Positions 33,270-42,976 of a DNA stretch of 64,000 nt are shown piece by piece. This DNA is from Salinicoccus luteus DSM 17002. Lineage in GTDB: Bacteria > Bacillota > Bacilli > Staphylococcales > Salinicoccaceae. The first letter of the stretch is position 1; every line of letters starts with the position of its first letter. The position numbers and the translations under genes are program-made. The notes under the pieces are model-generated. The model saw only the letters and a list, made by a program, of their open reading frames with translations. It ran no database searches and was not told the DNA's origin. The stretch lies in assembly GCF_000712035.1 (NCBI RefSeq), contig NZ_JONV01000007.1, positions 186,001 through 250,000 on the forward strand, given 5' to 3'.

Positions 33270-34871
33270 TTAATCTTCTTTGTACCTGAAATATTTGAAG
33301 TCGGCATGCTTTCCTCTGCCGCTTGTATCCTGGCACTGCATCCCTACAAAGGCGCCTGTAAAGAATCCACCGCCTTCAACATAGTCATCAGACAATTTAC
33401 GACTTTCAAAAGTCACCCCTATGTCCATCCACGATTCTCCATCAAATGAATAAGAATAGTTATAGTGATGTCCATCAACTTTTACTTTCAAGTAAATATA
33501 TTCTACACTTCCGGGAACTTCGACAGCATCTTCCAGATGGGCTGAGAAGCTGAAGTTGTCGCAGGACGTCAATTCCAGCACCCTTCCCTTTTCTTCATTG
33601 AAAGAGACCTGAAGGGCCGCCCAGTTTTCCGTATTATAATAGTTGACCAGACCAGCTGCCTGCTGGAAAGTTTCAGGAGTATACTTGAGCGCCGTTTCAG
33701 CCTCAAAGTTCAGGCTCTGCCATCTTCTTGCAACAAATGACTGGGTGAAGAGGGAAGTCAATGATTCCCGGCCGTACAGCCTGAGGTGGCCGGGACTTTC
33801 CTTAAGAGAACCGATTGTGTCGGTGAATGGTATTCTGAGGGTCTGGAAATTGATGTTCAGTCCATCCCCTTCAAAAGTTTCCACTTCCTTGTACGTAGTG
33901 GACACAGGATGTGGAGGCAGGCCAGGCGCCTCGACTTCCAGGCTGCCAGCCTTGTTTCCGACCACATATGGCCACCCGTCCCGCCACTCCAGGCGCTGAA
34001 GTGCAGTTTCTCTGCCGAGCGGACAGTATCCCCGGTCATGGTAGATGGATTCCGACTCCACCCTCAACGGACGCCCCGTGAGATGCGCTATGTACCACTC
34101 GCCATTCTGCGTCTCGACGATGGAGGCATGCCCCGCCTTCTGCAGTGGGTTGGAGGGATCATGCCAAGAGGTGAGCAGTGGATTGTCAGGATGGAGCTCA
34201 TAAGGCCCCCGCAAGTTTTTTGCACGTGCCAGGGTGGCCGCATGTTCATATCTCGTCCCGCCTTCGGCAGTAAGAAGATAGTAGTAGCCGTCTATTTTAT
34301 AAATATGCGGCGCCTCAGTCAGTTTTATTTCCGTCCCCTCGAAAATAACCTCCGGCTTTCCTACGAGTTCCTTGGCTTCCGGGGAATATTCCTGGAGGAC
34401 GATCCCCCGGAAGGGATGATGGCCGACCCGGTGGTCCCATACCATATTCACCAGATACTTCTTCCCATCTTCATCATGGAACAGCGAGGGGTCAAACCCT
34501 GAACTGTTCAGGAAGACGGGTTCACTCCATTCTCCATCTACAGCATCTGCAGTCACCAAATAGTTGTGGCAATCCTTCCATTGGCCATTGACCACCTTTA
34601 CATCTGTATAGATGAGCCAAAATTGACCATCACTGTAGGAGAGGCACGGGGCCCACACGCCACCGGAGTTTGGATTGCCCTTCATGTCAAGCTGGGATAT
34701 CCGGTTAAGCGGATGGGAAACCAGCTCCCAGTTCACCAAATCTCTCGAGTGATGGATCTGGACTCCCGGGAACCATTCAAATGTGGAGACAGCTATATAG
34801 TAGTCATCGCCCACCCTCAATATACTCGGATCTGGATTGAACCCTTTAAGTATCGGATTTTCTATTTTCAT
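33270..34871 (-). CDS. Glycoside hydrolase family 43 beta-xylosidase
   Basis: A 533-residue GH43 enzyme. The N-terminal five-bladed propeller starts [21 protein letters not shown], with catalytic base Asp14. Further propeller motifs are [25 protein letters not shown] and the acid-region [21 protein letters not shown]. The C-terminal beta-sandwich (about 320-533) is usual for GH43 xylosidases. No signal peptide is seen, so it acts on xylo-oligosaccharides in the cytoplasm, matching the ABC importer nearby. The ATG at 34871 has proper spacing from GGGAG. Alpha-arabinofuranosidase side activity is common in the family. Confidence 0.9.
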   Translation of the reverse strand: MKIENPILKGFNPDPSILRVGDDYYIAVSTFEWFPGVQIHHSRDLVNWELVSHPLNRISQLDMKGNPNSGGVWAPCLSYSDGQFWLIYTDVKVVNGQWKDCHNYLVTADAVDGEWSEPVFLNSSGFDPSLFHDEDGKKYLVNMVWDHRVGHHPFRGIVLQEYSPEAKELVGKPEVIFEGTEIKLTEAPHIYKIDGYYYLLTAEGGTRYEHAATLARAKNLRGPYELHPDNPLLTSWHDPSNPLQKAGHASIVETQNGEWYIAHLTGRPLRVESESIYHDRGYCPLGRETALQRLEWRDGWPYVVGNKAGSLEVEAPGLPPHPVSTTYKEVETFEGDGLNINFQTLRIPFTDTIGSLKESPGHLRLYGRESLTSLFTQSFVARRWQSLNFEAETALKYTPETFQQAAGLVNYYNTENWAALQVSFNEEKGRVLELTSCDNFSFSAHLEDAVEVPGSVEYIYLKVKVDGHHYNYSYSFDGESWMDIGVTFESRKLSDDYVEGGGFFTGAFVGMQCQDTSGRGKHADFKYFRYKED

Positions 34872-34892
34872 GATCATACACTCCCGTCGATA

Positions 34893-36380
34893 TTATTTGT
34901 ACACCATCAGGTCATGATTTAACTTCCGTGTTGCAGGATAGACCTGTTTATATAACTGGTATACATTCTCGTACTGCTCCACTTCTGCTTTTGACGGCTT
35001 GAAGCTTTCCGCCGCCTCCGTGAAGGTCTCTGCACACGCCTTCAATGAATCGAACCAACCAGAACCAACTGCAGCAATCACTGCCGCCCCCATAGCCGGC
35101 CCCTGCTCGGCCTTCAACTTCACAATTTCCGCGTTGAAGACATCCGCCTGTATCTGCAGCCAATCCTCATTCTTGGCACCTCCACCTATGGAGATGATGC
35201 GGTCGATCGGCTTTCCATGATTTCTGATGATTTCAAGAGATTCCTTCAACGAGAATGTGATGCCCTCTATCACAGCACGGGTGAAATGATGACGTGTATG
35301 CGATGTGTCGATACCGTTGAATCCGCCCCGGATACTGCTGTCGATGTGAGGCGTCCGCTCCCCGGATATATATGGTGTGAACAGCAGACCATTGGCACCA
35401 GCCGGGACTTCCTTGATGCCTGAAAGCAACTCTTCAAAGCCCGTGTCTGGGGCGAAGGTGTTTCTGAACCAGGAAAGGCTGTCCCCTGCAGCAAGTGTTA
35501 CTCCCATCGTATAGAAGGCTTCCGGCGCCGCATGGTTGAAATAATGGATGGCACCGCCGAAGTCTTTATCTCCAGTCGATTCATAGGACAGGATGACACC
35601 GGAGGTGCCGATGCTGCAGAGTGCATCACCTTCGGCTAAAATACCTGCCCCGATGGCACCGCAAGCATTATCTGCTCCACCCGCGAACACTTTCACTTTT
35701 TCTGATAACCCTGTTGCTTCCACTGTTTCTGAATTCAGATTGCCCGTCTGGGCTGTCGATTCCACGAGGGGTGGGCAGAGGGAGAAGTCGAGGCCAAGCG
35801 CCTCGCAGAGTTCCCGACTCCACTCCCTGTGCTGCACGTCCAGCAGCAGTGTACCAGCAGCATCCGAATATTCCATGTTCAGTTCACCTGTAAGCCTATA
35901 TCTCAAGTAGTCTTTCGGCAATAGGAAACGATGCGCCTTCTCCAATATCTCAGGTTCGTGCTTCTTCACCCATAACAGTTTTGGAAGCGTAAAGCCTTCC
36001 AGAGCGGTATTTTTTGTGACGCCAATCAATCTGTCGCTTCCGACAGTCTGAAGAATTTCTCCACATTCCTTCGTTGTCCGAGTATCATTCCACAAAATCG
36101 CATTCCTTAATGCCATTCCGGACTCTCCTACAAGCACCAGCCCATGCATCTGACCGGAGAGACTCAATGCTTCGATCTCTTCAGTGCCTATGTCGCCTAT
36201 TTCCTTGAGCGCCAGCAGCGTCTTCTCAACCCACTCTTCAGGGTCCTGTTCACTGTATCCTGGTTTTTCATGAAATATATTGAGCGGTTGGACGGCCTCT
36301 TTTACGACCGCCCCCGCTTCATCAACCATGATCACCTTGATTGAGCTTGTGCCAAGGTCCACACCCAGTACGTGAGCCAT
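34893..36380 (-). CDS. xylB: Xylulokinase
   Basis: A 495-residue FGGY-family kinase phosphorylating D-xylulose to xylulose 5-phosphate. The N-terminal phosphate loop is LGVDLGTSSIKVIMVDE, substrate motifs include SGQMHGLVLV and FLLPKDYLRYRLTGE, and the C-terminal ATP motif is ISIGGGAKNEDWLQIQADVF. It lies 19 bp downstream of xylA, with RBS AGAAGG. Length and motifs are normal for XylB. Confidence 0.94.
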   Translation of the reverse strand: MAHVLGVDLGTSSIKVIMVDEAGAVVKEAVQPLNIFHEKPGYSEQDPEEWVEKTLLALKEIGDIGTEEIEALSLSGQMHGLVLVGESGMALRNAILWNDTRTTKECGEILQTVGSDRLIGVTKNTALEGFTLPKLLWVKKHEPEILEKAHRFLLPKDYLRYRLTGELNMEYSDAAGTLLLDVQHREWSRELCEALGLDFSLCPPLVESTAQTGNLNSETVEATGLSEKVKVFAGGADNACGAIGAGILAEGDALCSIGTSGVILSYESTGDKDFGGAIHYFNHAAPEAFYTMGVTLAAGDSLSWFRNTFAPDTGFEELLSGIKEVPAGANGLLFTPYISGERTPHIDSSIRGGFNGIDTSHTRHHFTRAVIEGITFSLKESLEIIRNHGKPIDRIISIGGGAKNEDWLQIQADVFNAEIVKLKAEQGPAMGAAVIAAVGSGWFDSLKACAETFTEAAESFKPSKAEVEQYENVYQLYKQVYPATRKLNHDLMVYK

Positions 36381-36399
36381 CTTGAATACCTTCTTTCTT

Positions 36400-37719
36400 C
36401 TATTTGTACATCGTCAGCATATACTGATTGATTTTCGCTTTGATCTTCTCCAGGCTGCCGGATTCGAGGTTGATGTCACCGAGTCCGAGTGCGTGTGCTT
36501 CGAGCTTCTTGAAGTCCGTAGTGCCTTCCACAATCTCTTTGCCGATGCCATGGGTGAAGGAATCGTAGCGTGCGCTGATGAGGTCTTCAATCACACCATC
36601 GTCAAGCAATTTTTGGGCGAGTTTAAGCCCCACTGCGAAGCTGTCCATTCCTGCGATATGGGCATGGAAGAGGTCGTCAGCTTTGAAGGAGCCCCTTCTC
36701 ACTTTGGCATCGAAGTTGAGCCCGCCTTTTCCGAGGCCTCCATTTTTGAGGATTTCGTACATTGCCAGAGTCGTCGAGTAGATGTCTGTCGGGAATTCGT
36801 CGGTATCCCATCCGAGCAGCGGATGTCCTTGGTTGGCGTCGACGGAACCAAGCATATCGTGGATTCTTGCATAATGCAGTTCATGCTCGAATGTATGACC
36901 CGCCAATGTCGCATGGTTTGCCTCTATATTGAATTTGAAGTCCTTCTCAAGACCATAGTTCTGGAGGAAGGCGTATCCGCTTGCCACATCAAAGTCATAC
37001 TGATGGGAAGTCGGCTCCTTCGGCTTCGGCTCGATCAGGAACTGAGCGTCGAATCCGATTTCCCTTGCATAGTCCTTCGCCATATGGAAGAACCTGCCCA
37101 AGTTATCCATTTCAAGCTTCATGTCCGTATTCAGCAGCGTCTCATATCCTTCACGGCCGCCCCAGAAAACGTAGCTTTCTCCCCCAAGCTCCTTGCCGAT
37201 TTCCAGTCCCTTCTTCACTTTCGCAGCTGCATAGGCAAATACATCCGCACTGTTGGAAGAAGCAGCACCATGTACAAATCTCGGGTGGGAGAAGTTGTTG
37301 GCAGTATTCCAGAGCAGCTTTACATCGCTTGTCTTCTGGTAATCTTTGATCATTGCAACGATCTCATCAAGATTTTTATAGGTTTCTTTCAGGGAATCTC
37401 CCTCAGGTGCAATATCTACATCATGGAAGCAGAAGTACGGAACACCAAGCTTGTCGTAGAATTCGAAAGCCGCTTCGACCCGTGCCTTAGCCAGATCCAT
37501 TCCACTAAATTTGTCCCAAGGCCTCTGCGCTGTACCGGCACCGAATGGGTCCGAAAGATCCTCAGTGAACGTATGCCAATAGGCGACCCCGAACTTCAGG
37601 ATATCCTCCATACGTTGGCCATTGATTTTCTCATCCGGATTGTAGAACTTGAACGCCATGTCCTTGTTTGAATTCGGTCCCTCGTAATTGATCTTTTCTA
37701 TGTTGTTAAAGTATGCCAT
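36400..37719 (-). CDS. xylA: Xylose isomerase
   Basis: A 439-residue class II xylose isomerase (D-xylose to D-xylulose). Signatures are [34 protein letters not shown] with metal-binding glutamate, and [22 protein letters not shown]. The catalytic histidine region [11 protein letters not shown] lies near residue 100. It heads the minus-strand xyl operon, with AGGAGG before the ATG and a XylR-type operator over the promoter at 37757-37781. Confidence 0.96.
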   Translation of the reverse strand: MAYFNNIEKINYEGPNSNKDMAFKFYNPDEKINGQRMEDILKFGVAYWHTFTEDLSDPFGAGTAQRPWDKFSGMDLAKARVEAAFEFYDKLGVPYFCFHDVDIAPEGDSLKETYKNLDEIVAMIKDYQKTSDVKLLWNTANNFSHPRFVHGAASSNSADVFAYAAAKVKKGLEIGKELGGESYVFWGGREGYETLLNTDMKLEMDNLGRFFHMAKDYAREIGFDAQFLIEPKPKEPTSHQYDFDVASGYAFLQNYGLEKDFKFNIEANHATLAGHTFEHELHYARIHDMLGSVDANQGHPLLGWDTDEFPTDIYSTTLAMYEILKNGGLGKGGLNFDAKVRRGSFKADDLFHAHIAGMDSFAVGLKLAQKLLDDGVIEDLISARYDSFTHGIGKEIVEGTTDFKKLEAHALGLGDINLESGSLEKIKAKINQYMLTMYK

Positions 37720-37756
37720 TGTATTTCCTCCTAATTTTAAATATACTTATTAATAA

Positions 37757-37781
37757 TTAGTTCGTCCGAAAGACAAACTAA
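37757..37781. promoter_or_regulatory. XylR operator at xylA
   Basis: TTAGTTCGTC - CGAAA - GACAAACTAA is an inverted repeat matching the Bacillus/Staphylococcus XylR box (TTAGTTTGTT...AACAAACTAA). On the minus strand it covers TTGTCT, a plausible -35 placed 17 bp before TTAATA. It lies between xylA and the divergent YesL-like gene and may control both. Confidence 0.85.
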
Positions 37782-37839
37782 GTGATCATAATGTACTAAA
37801 ACATGAATATACTAAACTAATCCAAACGGGGTGGTCTTA

Positions 37840-38466
37840 ATGTATAACTCATTCATATACAGAATTCTTGAGTGGATTATGCGCCTTGCGTATGTGCAGC
37901 TCCTCTGGGTAGTCTTCACTCTGATCGGTCTGGTGGCATTCGGTCTCTTCCCTGCTACATTCTCCGTATTCCATGTGGTTCGGAGATGGTTGAGGGGAGA
38001 CACCGACGTGTCCATTTCAAAAACTTTCATCGGCCATTACAAGGCGCACTTTTTCAAAAGCAACCTGCTCGGCCTGTGCGTTATCTTCGGAGTGGCCCTG
38101 ATTGCAGTGAACCTAATCTTCATCGATGTTACTGCACCCGGCGATTTGACGCTGATACACATCCTGCTTTTTGCTGTCATATTACTCTACACCCTGTTCC
38201 TGTTCTATCTGTTCCCCGCTTTCGTCCATTTTGAAGGCAGCATCCTGAAAGTCATGAGAAACGCATTCCTCTTCATGCTGATCAGTCCCGTGCATACAGC
38301 ACTGATGGCTGTATCACTTGCAGCACTTGGCGCAATCTTCTACTTCCTCCCGCCGCTCGCCTTCATCTTTGGCATGACTGCCTATTCATTAACGACCACC
38401 TGGTTCGCCCTCATGGCTTTCAATAAGCTCAATTCAAAGGCACCGAACAGCCAAGACACCGCATAG
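37840..38466 (+). CDS. YesL/DUF624 family membrane protein
   Basis: A 208-residue protein with five to six membrane helices and the DUF624 start pattern: MRLAYVQLLWVVFTLIGLVAFGLFPATFSVFHVVRRWLRG. Members accompany ABC sugar importers in Firmicutes (B. subtilis yesL) and are often called ABC-system accessory proteins, though the role is unproven. It is divergent from xylA and converges with the xyl ABC operon. The ATG at 37840 follows GGGGTGG; the GTG at 37831 is inside that site. A terminator overlaps its final codons. Confidence 0.85.
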   Translation: MYNSFIYRILEWIMRLAYVQLLWVVFTLIGLVAFGLFPATFSVFHVVRRWLRGDTDVSISKTFIGHYKAHFFKSNLLGLCVIFGVALIAVNLIFIDVTAPGDLTLIHILLFAVILLYTLFLFYLFPAFVHFEGSILKVMRNAFLFMLISPVHTALMAVSLAALGAIFYFLPPLAFIFGMTAYSLTTTWFALMAFNKLNSKAPNSQDTA

Positions 38467-38477
38467 GTGTCTTTTTT
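38453..38477 (+). terminator. Terminator overlapping the stop codon of the YesL-like gene
   Basis: AAGACACC - GCATA - GGTGTCTT followed by six T. The stem starts inside the last codons and the TAG lies in the loop, an unusually compact arrangement. Confidence 0.82.
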
Positions 38478-39301
38478 CATCCTTTGACCGCACTGGAAGC
38501 GAGTCCCTCCACCACTTTATTGCTGAAAAAGATGAAGGCGATGAGGATAGGCAAGATACTGATGATGAGGGTGGCCCCGATAGCCCCCCAATCCGTCATA
38601 TACTGGCCTATGAAGTTCTGTATCCCGACTGTCAACGTCTTGTACTTGTCGGAGCTGATGAAGGTGTTGACGAATACGAACTCATTCCAGTTGTAGATCA
38701 TGTTGATGATGATCGTCGTGGACATGATCGGCATCGTCATGGGTAGTATGATCCTGAAAAACACCCCATGGATATTACAGCCGTCAATGACTGCCGCTTC
38801 CTCTATCTCTCTCGGGAGTGTGTAGTAGAAGCCGAGCAGGATCATGATGGTGATCGGCAGGTTATAGGCCGTATAGGTGATGATGATTGACAATGGATTG
38901 TCGATCAGATTGACCTGAAGGAACATGCTGAACAGCGGAATGATGGCCGAATGGACGGGAATCATCAGGCCGACCATGATCAGCCCAAGCACCAGGCCGC
39001 TGAGTTTCCACTTCATGCGGGTCAGTGCGAATGTAGCCATGCTGGCTATCACTACAGTGAGGACTACAGCAGTCGCTGTAATCCATATGCTGTTCCAGAA
39101 GTAGAGACCGATGCCGCCCTCCCATACCTTCAGGTAGTTCTCCCATTTGAATTCACTCGGCAGGGCAAAGGGGGACCCGGAAAAGATCTCCCTGTTGTCC
39201 TTGAGGGAAAAGAGGAACAGCCAAAACAGCGGAAAAAGTTGTATCACTGCCACGATTCCAAGGAAGGAATAGAGCAGTATATAGCCCAAACGATTCAACA
39301 T
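38477..39301 (-). CDS. Sugar ABC transporter permease (MalG type)
   Basis: A 274-residue permease with six membrane helices and the MalG-family EAA loop EIEEAAVIDGCNIHGVFFRIILPMTMP. It pairs with the MalF-type permease 11 bp upstream. The ATG at 39301 is preferred over the ATG at 39307, which abuts the AAAGGGG site. It is the last gene of the minus-strand importer operon behind a XylR-like site, so the likely substrates are xylo-oligosaccharides or xylosides. Confidence 0.9.
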   Translation of the reverse strand: MLNRLGYILLYSFLGIVAVIQLFPLFWLFLFSLKDNREIFSGSPFALPSEFKWENYLKVWEGGIGLYFWNSIWITATAVVLTVVIASMATFALTRMKWKLSGLVLGLIMVGLMIPVHSAIIPLFSMFLQVNLIDNPLSIIITYTAYNLPITIMILLGFYYTLPREIEEAAVIDGCNIHGVFFRIILPMTMPIMSTTIIINMIYNWNEFVFVNTFISSDKYKTLTVGIQNFIGQYMTDWGAIGATLIISILPILIAFIFFSNKVVEGLASSAVKG

Positions 39302-39312
39302 ACACATCCCCT

Positions 39313-40191
39313 TTAATATTGAAGTTTCTCGTCACTTGAAGTGGCTTTACGGATAAACAGAGTCGCTATCAATGTGATTATGAGCATCAGGAATCCGATG
39401 GCACTACCATATCCAAAGTCGTTTACCGAGAAGGCAAGCTTATACATATAGGATGCCATAACCTCACTGGCACCGTTCGGCCCCCCATTGGTCATTACAT
39501 AAATCAGGTCGAAGTATTTCAACGAACCGACGACCGCCAGCACTACCGTGACAAGAATGACCTCCCGAATCAGGGGCAGTTTGATCTTAAGTGCAATCTG
39601 CAGCGGCGATGCCCCATCTATACGGGCCGCCTCAATCACCGTCTCGGGAATATTCTTCAGTGCAGCATAGTATATGAGTATGTAGAACCCTGCATACTGC
39701 CACACTATCGGCAGAAATATGGCATAGAGTACGATATTCGGGTCAGCCAGCCATGAAGGTGGATTTTCAACCCCCACCCGCATCAGGATCCAATTGAGGA
39801 TACCATTGGAAGGATTGTAGACTTTGATCCACAACTGCGCAATCGCAACAGACGACAGCAACATTGGGATAAGATAGATTTTTCTCAGGAGACCGGCTCC
39901 TTTTATTTTGGAAGCCAACACAAGGGATACAGCCAGATAGAGTATGAGGCTCAGTGTAGAGAATAGAGCCAGAAGTGTCGAATGCCATACACTTGTCCAG
40001 AACATGCCGTCTTGCAAGCCCCTGATATAGTTTTCCAATCCGATGAATTTCATTTCCCCTATACCGTCCCACTCCATCAATCCATAATAGCCTGACAGGA
40101 TAAGTGGAATGAAGATCAGCACCCCCACCAGCAGAAGCGCCGGTGACATGTAGAGGAGTATCATCCATTTATTAGACATTACCTTATTCAT
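39313..40191 (-). CDS. Sugar ABC transporter permease (MalF type)
   Basis: A 292-residue permease with six membrane helices and the EAA loop VIEAARIDGASPLQIALKIKLPLI. It is the partner of the MalG-type permease. Upstream alternatives include a GTG at 40200; the ATG at 40191 sits well behind AGGTGA. The operon has binding protein and both permeases but no ATPase gene, as expected for systems served by a shared MsmX. Confidence 0.9.
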   Translation of the reverse strand: MNKVMSNKWMILLYMSPALLLVGVLIFIPLILSGYYGLMEWDGIGEMKFIGLENYIRGLQDGMFWTSVWHSTLLALFSTLSLILYLAVSLVLASKIKGAGLLRKIYLIPMLLSSVAIAQLWIKVYNPSNGILNWILMRVGVENPPSWLADPNIVLYAIFLPIVWQYAGFYILIYYAALKNIPETVIEAARIDGASPLQIALKIKLPLIREVILVTVVLAVVGSLKYFDLIYVMTNGGPNGASEVMASYMYKLAFSVNDFGYGSAIGFLMLIITLIATLFIRKATSSDEKLQY

Positions 40192-40264
40192 CACATTCAC
40201 CTACATTTGAGGGAGGAGGCAACGGTAAGATTGCCACCCTCCCAGAATCATGATGCGTGTACAA

Positions 40265-41569
40265 CTATTCGCCCTCGAGCACTTCCGTATGTGCTTCAGT
40301 GAATTCTTCAGGTGTCACTTCTCCGCCGAACAATGCCTGTATCTGATTCAGGTGCACATCTGCTGCGTCTGCACTCATCTGTACATCTGCATAAAGAGTG
40401 ATGTTAGAAGCCGAATTCAAATCGTTCAGCACATCTACATACATCTGAGGCAGGTCCAGCGATTCGGGATCGATTTTGGTTGCCGGAATTATACCTACAT
40501 CTGTCACTGCACGCTCGCCCCATTCTTCTACGAAGAATTTGGTAAATGCCTTCGCCTCTTCCTTTACATCCGAGTTTTCAGCAACGAACATGCCAACGCC
40601 CGGACCGCCGACATAGCTGTCCATATCTCCCTCACCGTCAACGGTTGGGAATTTGAAGTAGCCGACCGAGTCGCGGAACTCCTGTGGAACGTCTTCATTC
40701 GTCGTGTAGTTTGGCAGATCCCATGTAGCAATCAGATACATCGCCGCCTGCTCATTCATGAATGAACTCTTGGCTTCCTGGTCGGACAGACCATTCGCCC
40801 CTTGCATAAAGGTATCATTATCCACGAGGTTCTGTACTTCTTCTGCAGCCTGTATAAGTTCAGGCTTGTTGAAATCGCCGGATTCAATGGCTTCCGTCAG
40901 CAGTTGGGAGCCCCCGAGCCTGTCAGCCAGATACATATACCACATCGAGCCTGTCCAACTGTCTCCATTTCCAAGAGCGACAGGCGGTACACCATTTTCG
41001 TTCAGTGTATCCACCACCGAATTGAACTCCTCCAGTGTCTCAGGCGGCTCCAGTCCGTATTCATCGAATATGGCTTTGTTGTAGTAGACGTTCGCCGTAT
41101 TCAGTTCCAATGGCAGGCCATACGTCTGACCGTCGATTTCATAGCCTTCAGTCGTCCCTTCTACAAACTGCTCGCGCAATCCATCATCCAACATGTCGTC
41201 CAGTGGCGCGAACTTTTCTCCGCTGACATAAGGCTCCAGATATCCCGCTGCCCATGTCATGCCTACATCCGGCAATTCATCGGAGGAGGAGAGCACCTTC
41301 ACCTTATCCTTATACTGCTCGTTGCTCAAGACTTCAACATCCACCGAGACCCCTTCATTCTCTGCTTCAAAATCTGAGATGATCTCCTCGACCACCCTAT
41401 GATGCTGGGCCGAATTGCCTTCCGGCCATAGATGCATGAATTCGACCTTTTTTTCCCCTTCGTTCCCTTCACCCGCTGAAGCGGACTCGTCCTCTCCACC
41501 GGAACAAGCTCCAAGCATCAGAACCATGGCCGTAGCCCCTGTAGCCGTAAGCGCTTTCAAGTAACCCAA
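40265..41569 (-). CDS. Sugar ABC transporter substrate-binding lipoprotein
   Basis: A 434-residue family 1 extracellular solute-binding protein. A signal peptide has lipobox LMLGAC, and an acidic Gly/Ser linker is followed by FMHLWPEGNSAQHHRVVEEIISDFEAEN and GVPPVALGNGDSWTGSMWY motifs. The start is TTG at 41569, 8 bp after AGGGGG; no ATG is available before the signal peptide. It heads the importer operon behind a promoter (TAGACA - 17 bp - TATTCT) overlapped by a XylR-like site, and probably captures xylo-oligosaccharides outside the cell. Confidence 0.88.
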   Translation of the reverse strand: MGYLKALTATGATAMVLMLGACSGGEDESASAGEGNEGEKKVEFMHLWPEGNSAQHHRVVEEIISDFEAENEGVSVDVEVLSNEQYKDKVKVLSSSDELPDVGMTWAAGYLEPYVSGEKFAPLDDMLDDGLREQFVEGTTEGYEIDGQTYGLPLELNTANVYYNKAIFDEYGLEPPETLEEFNSVVDTLNENGVPPVALGNGDSWTGSMWYMYLADRLGGSQLLTEAIESGDFNKPELIQAAEEVQNLVDNDTFMQGANGLSDQEAKSSFMNEQAAMYLIATWDLPNYTTNEDVPQEFRDSVGYFKFPTVDGEGDMDSYVGGPGVGMFVAENSDVKEEAKAFTKFFVEEWGERAVTDVGIIPATKIDPESLDLPQMYVDVLNDLNSASNITLYADVQMSADAADVHLNQIQALFGGEVTPEEFTEAHTEVLEGE

Positions 41570-41619
41570 TAAAAAAACCCCCTGTTTGATTTTTCAATCA
41601 TTTTTTATTTCTTGTTGAT

Positions 41620-41665
41620 AGAATAGCACCCCTAACTTAATTTGTCTAGTGGATGAACAAAGTTT
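41620..41665. promoter_or_regulatory. Promoter of the xyl ABC operon with overlapping XylR-like box
   Basis: On the minus strand TAGACA (41648-41643), 17 bp, TATTCT (41625-41620). The inverted repeat TTAATTTGTC - GAACAAAGTT at 41637-41665 overlaps the -35 and resembles the xylA operator, though with weaker symmetry. It lies between the binding-protein gene and xylR, so it may serve both. Confidence 0.65.
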
Positions 41666-41768
41666 TACCAAAATCCATTTCGTCATTTCTTTTAGGAATG
41701 ATGTACTGTATATTTAACATTATCATGAGGGCTGTCCTGATAAGGATCAATTGGAAGGAGTCGACTCA

Positions 41769-42962
41769 ATGAAGAAAACAAAGACTTGGAACCAACATGT
41801 GGTCAAACAGGAGAATAAGGACCTCGTACTGCATACGATCATGCGCTACGACCCGATCTCCAGAGCAGAAACGGCAATTAAAACCAGCTTGAACAAAGGG
41901 ACGGTCTCCTCCCTCGTCAATGATCTGATTGAAGAGAATATGGTCTACGAGTCCGGACCTGGGAAATCCAGTGGCGGCAGACGTCCGGTCATGCTGAACT
42001 TCAACCGGATGGCCGGCTGTTCCATAGGAATCGACCTTGGTGTCAACTATATCCTTGGTGTGCTTACCGACCTCACCGGTGAGATTCTGATGGAAAAGTA
42101 TATCAAATACGAATATGAATCCTACGAGATAACCATGCAACATACGTTGGAAGTAATCGATTACCTCATTGCCAGACAGCCCGACACCCCCTACAGCATT
42201 GTGGGGATCGGGGTCGGCATTCCGGGAGCAGTCGACTTGAAGGGCCAGGTCATGCTCGCACCCAATCTCAACTGGGAAAACGTAGAGATAAAAGACAAGC
42301 TGCAAGATCGGTATGGGGTCCCGGTAATTATCGAAAATGAGGCGAATGCAGGATGTTATGGTGAAAAGAAATACGGTGTTGGCAGCAAAAGCAATCATAT
42401 CCTCTACATCAGCATCGGTATCGGTATCGGCATCGGCATGATGCTGAATGGAGAGCTCTATCGCGGCAACAACGGTTTTTCCGGCGAGATGGGACACATG
42501 ACCATCGATCTGAACGGCAACCTCTGCCCATGCGGGAATCGGGGATGCTGGGAACTCTACGCTTCTGAAAAGGGACTGCATGCAGCGATGGCTGCCTACG
42601 AGATCCCCCCTCAATCGAATGACCAAAGGGACCTCGAATACCTGATCGCCCGCGCCCGGCAGAACGATGAACGGGCACTCGCACTTTTCAATACGGTCGG
42701 CGGCTACATCGGCCTTGGTGTCAAGAATATCGTCAATACATTCAATCCCGAACAGGTCATCATCGGAAACCGCATGAGCTCTGCACAGGAGTGGATTGAA
42801 CCTGCAATAAGAGAAAAGCTGGATGGAACACTATGGTTCCAAAAGGAAGGGCTGCACCTTGAATTCTCCGGCCTTTCCACCCACTCTTCGGCAATGGGCA
42901 TGGCGGCCTTTTCCATCGAAAACTTCCTGAAGAGCTACCAATATAGCCAAACCGCACTTTAG
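41769..42962 (+). CDS. xylR: Xylose repressor XylR (ROK family)
   Basis: A 397-residue ROK-family repressor. The N-terminal winged helix (about residues 1-75) reads HTIMRYDPISRAETAIKTSLNKGTVSSLVNDLI. It is followed by the sugar-binding ROK domain with IGIDLGVNYILGVLTDLTG, GNNGFSGEMGHMTIDLNG and the zinc cluster CPCGNRGCWELYAS. It should block xyl promoters without xylose. The ATG at 41769 follows AAGGAG. It is divergent from the importer operon and upstream of the PucR-like and msmX-like genes. Two candidate operators are in the cluster. Confidence 0.92.
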   Translation: MKKTKTWNQHVVKQENKDLVLHTIMRYDPISRAETAIKTSLNKGTVSSLVNDLIEENMVYESGPGKSSGGRRPVMLNFNRMAGCSIGIDLGVNYILGVLTDLTGEILMEKYIKYEYESYEITMQHTLEVIDYLIARQPDTPYSIVGIGVGIPGAVDLKGQVMLAPNLNWENVEIKDKLQDRYGVPVIIENEANAGCYGEKKYGVGSKSNHILYISIGIGIGIGMMLNGELYRGNNGFSGEMGHMTIDLNGNLCPCGNRGCWELYASEKGLHAAMAAYEIPPQSNDQRDLEYLIARARQNDERALALFNTVGGYIGLGVKNIVNTFNPEQVIIGNRMSSAQEWIEPAIREKLDGTLWFQKEGLHLEFSGLSTHSSAMGMAAFSIENFLKSYQYSQTAL

Positions 42963-42976
42963 GAAAGGAGGATTCC

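Noticed and set aside
36382-37671. Long plus-strand frame opposite xylA
   Set aside because: The minus-strand product is a clear xylose isomerase with RBS and operator; the antisense frame has no recognisable features.
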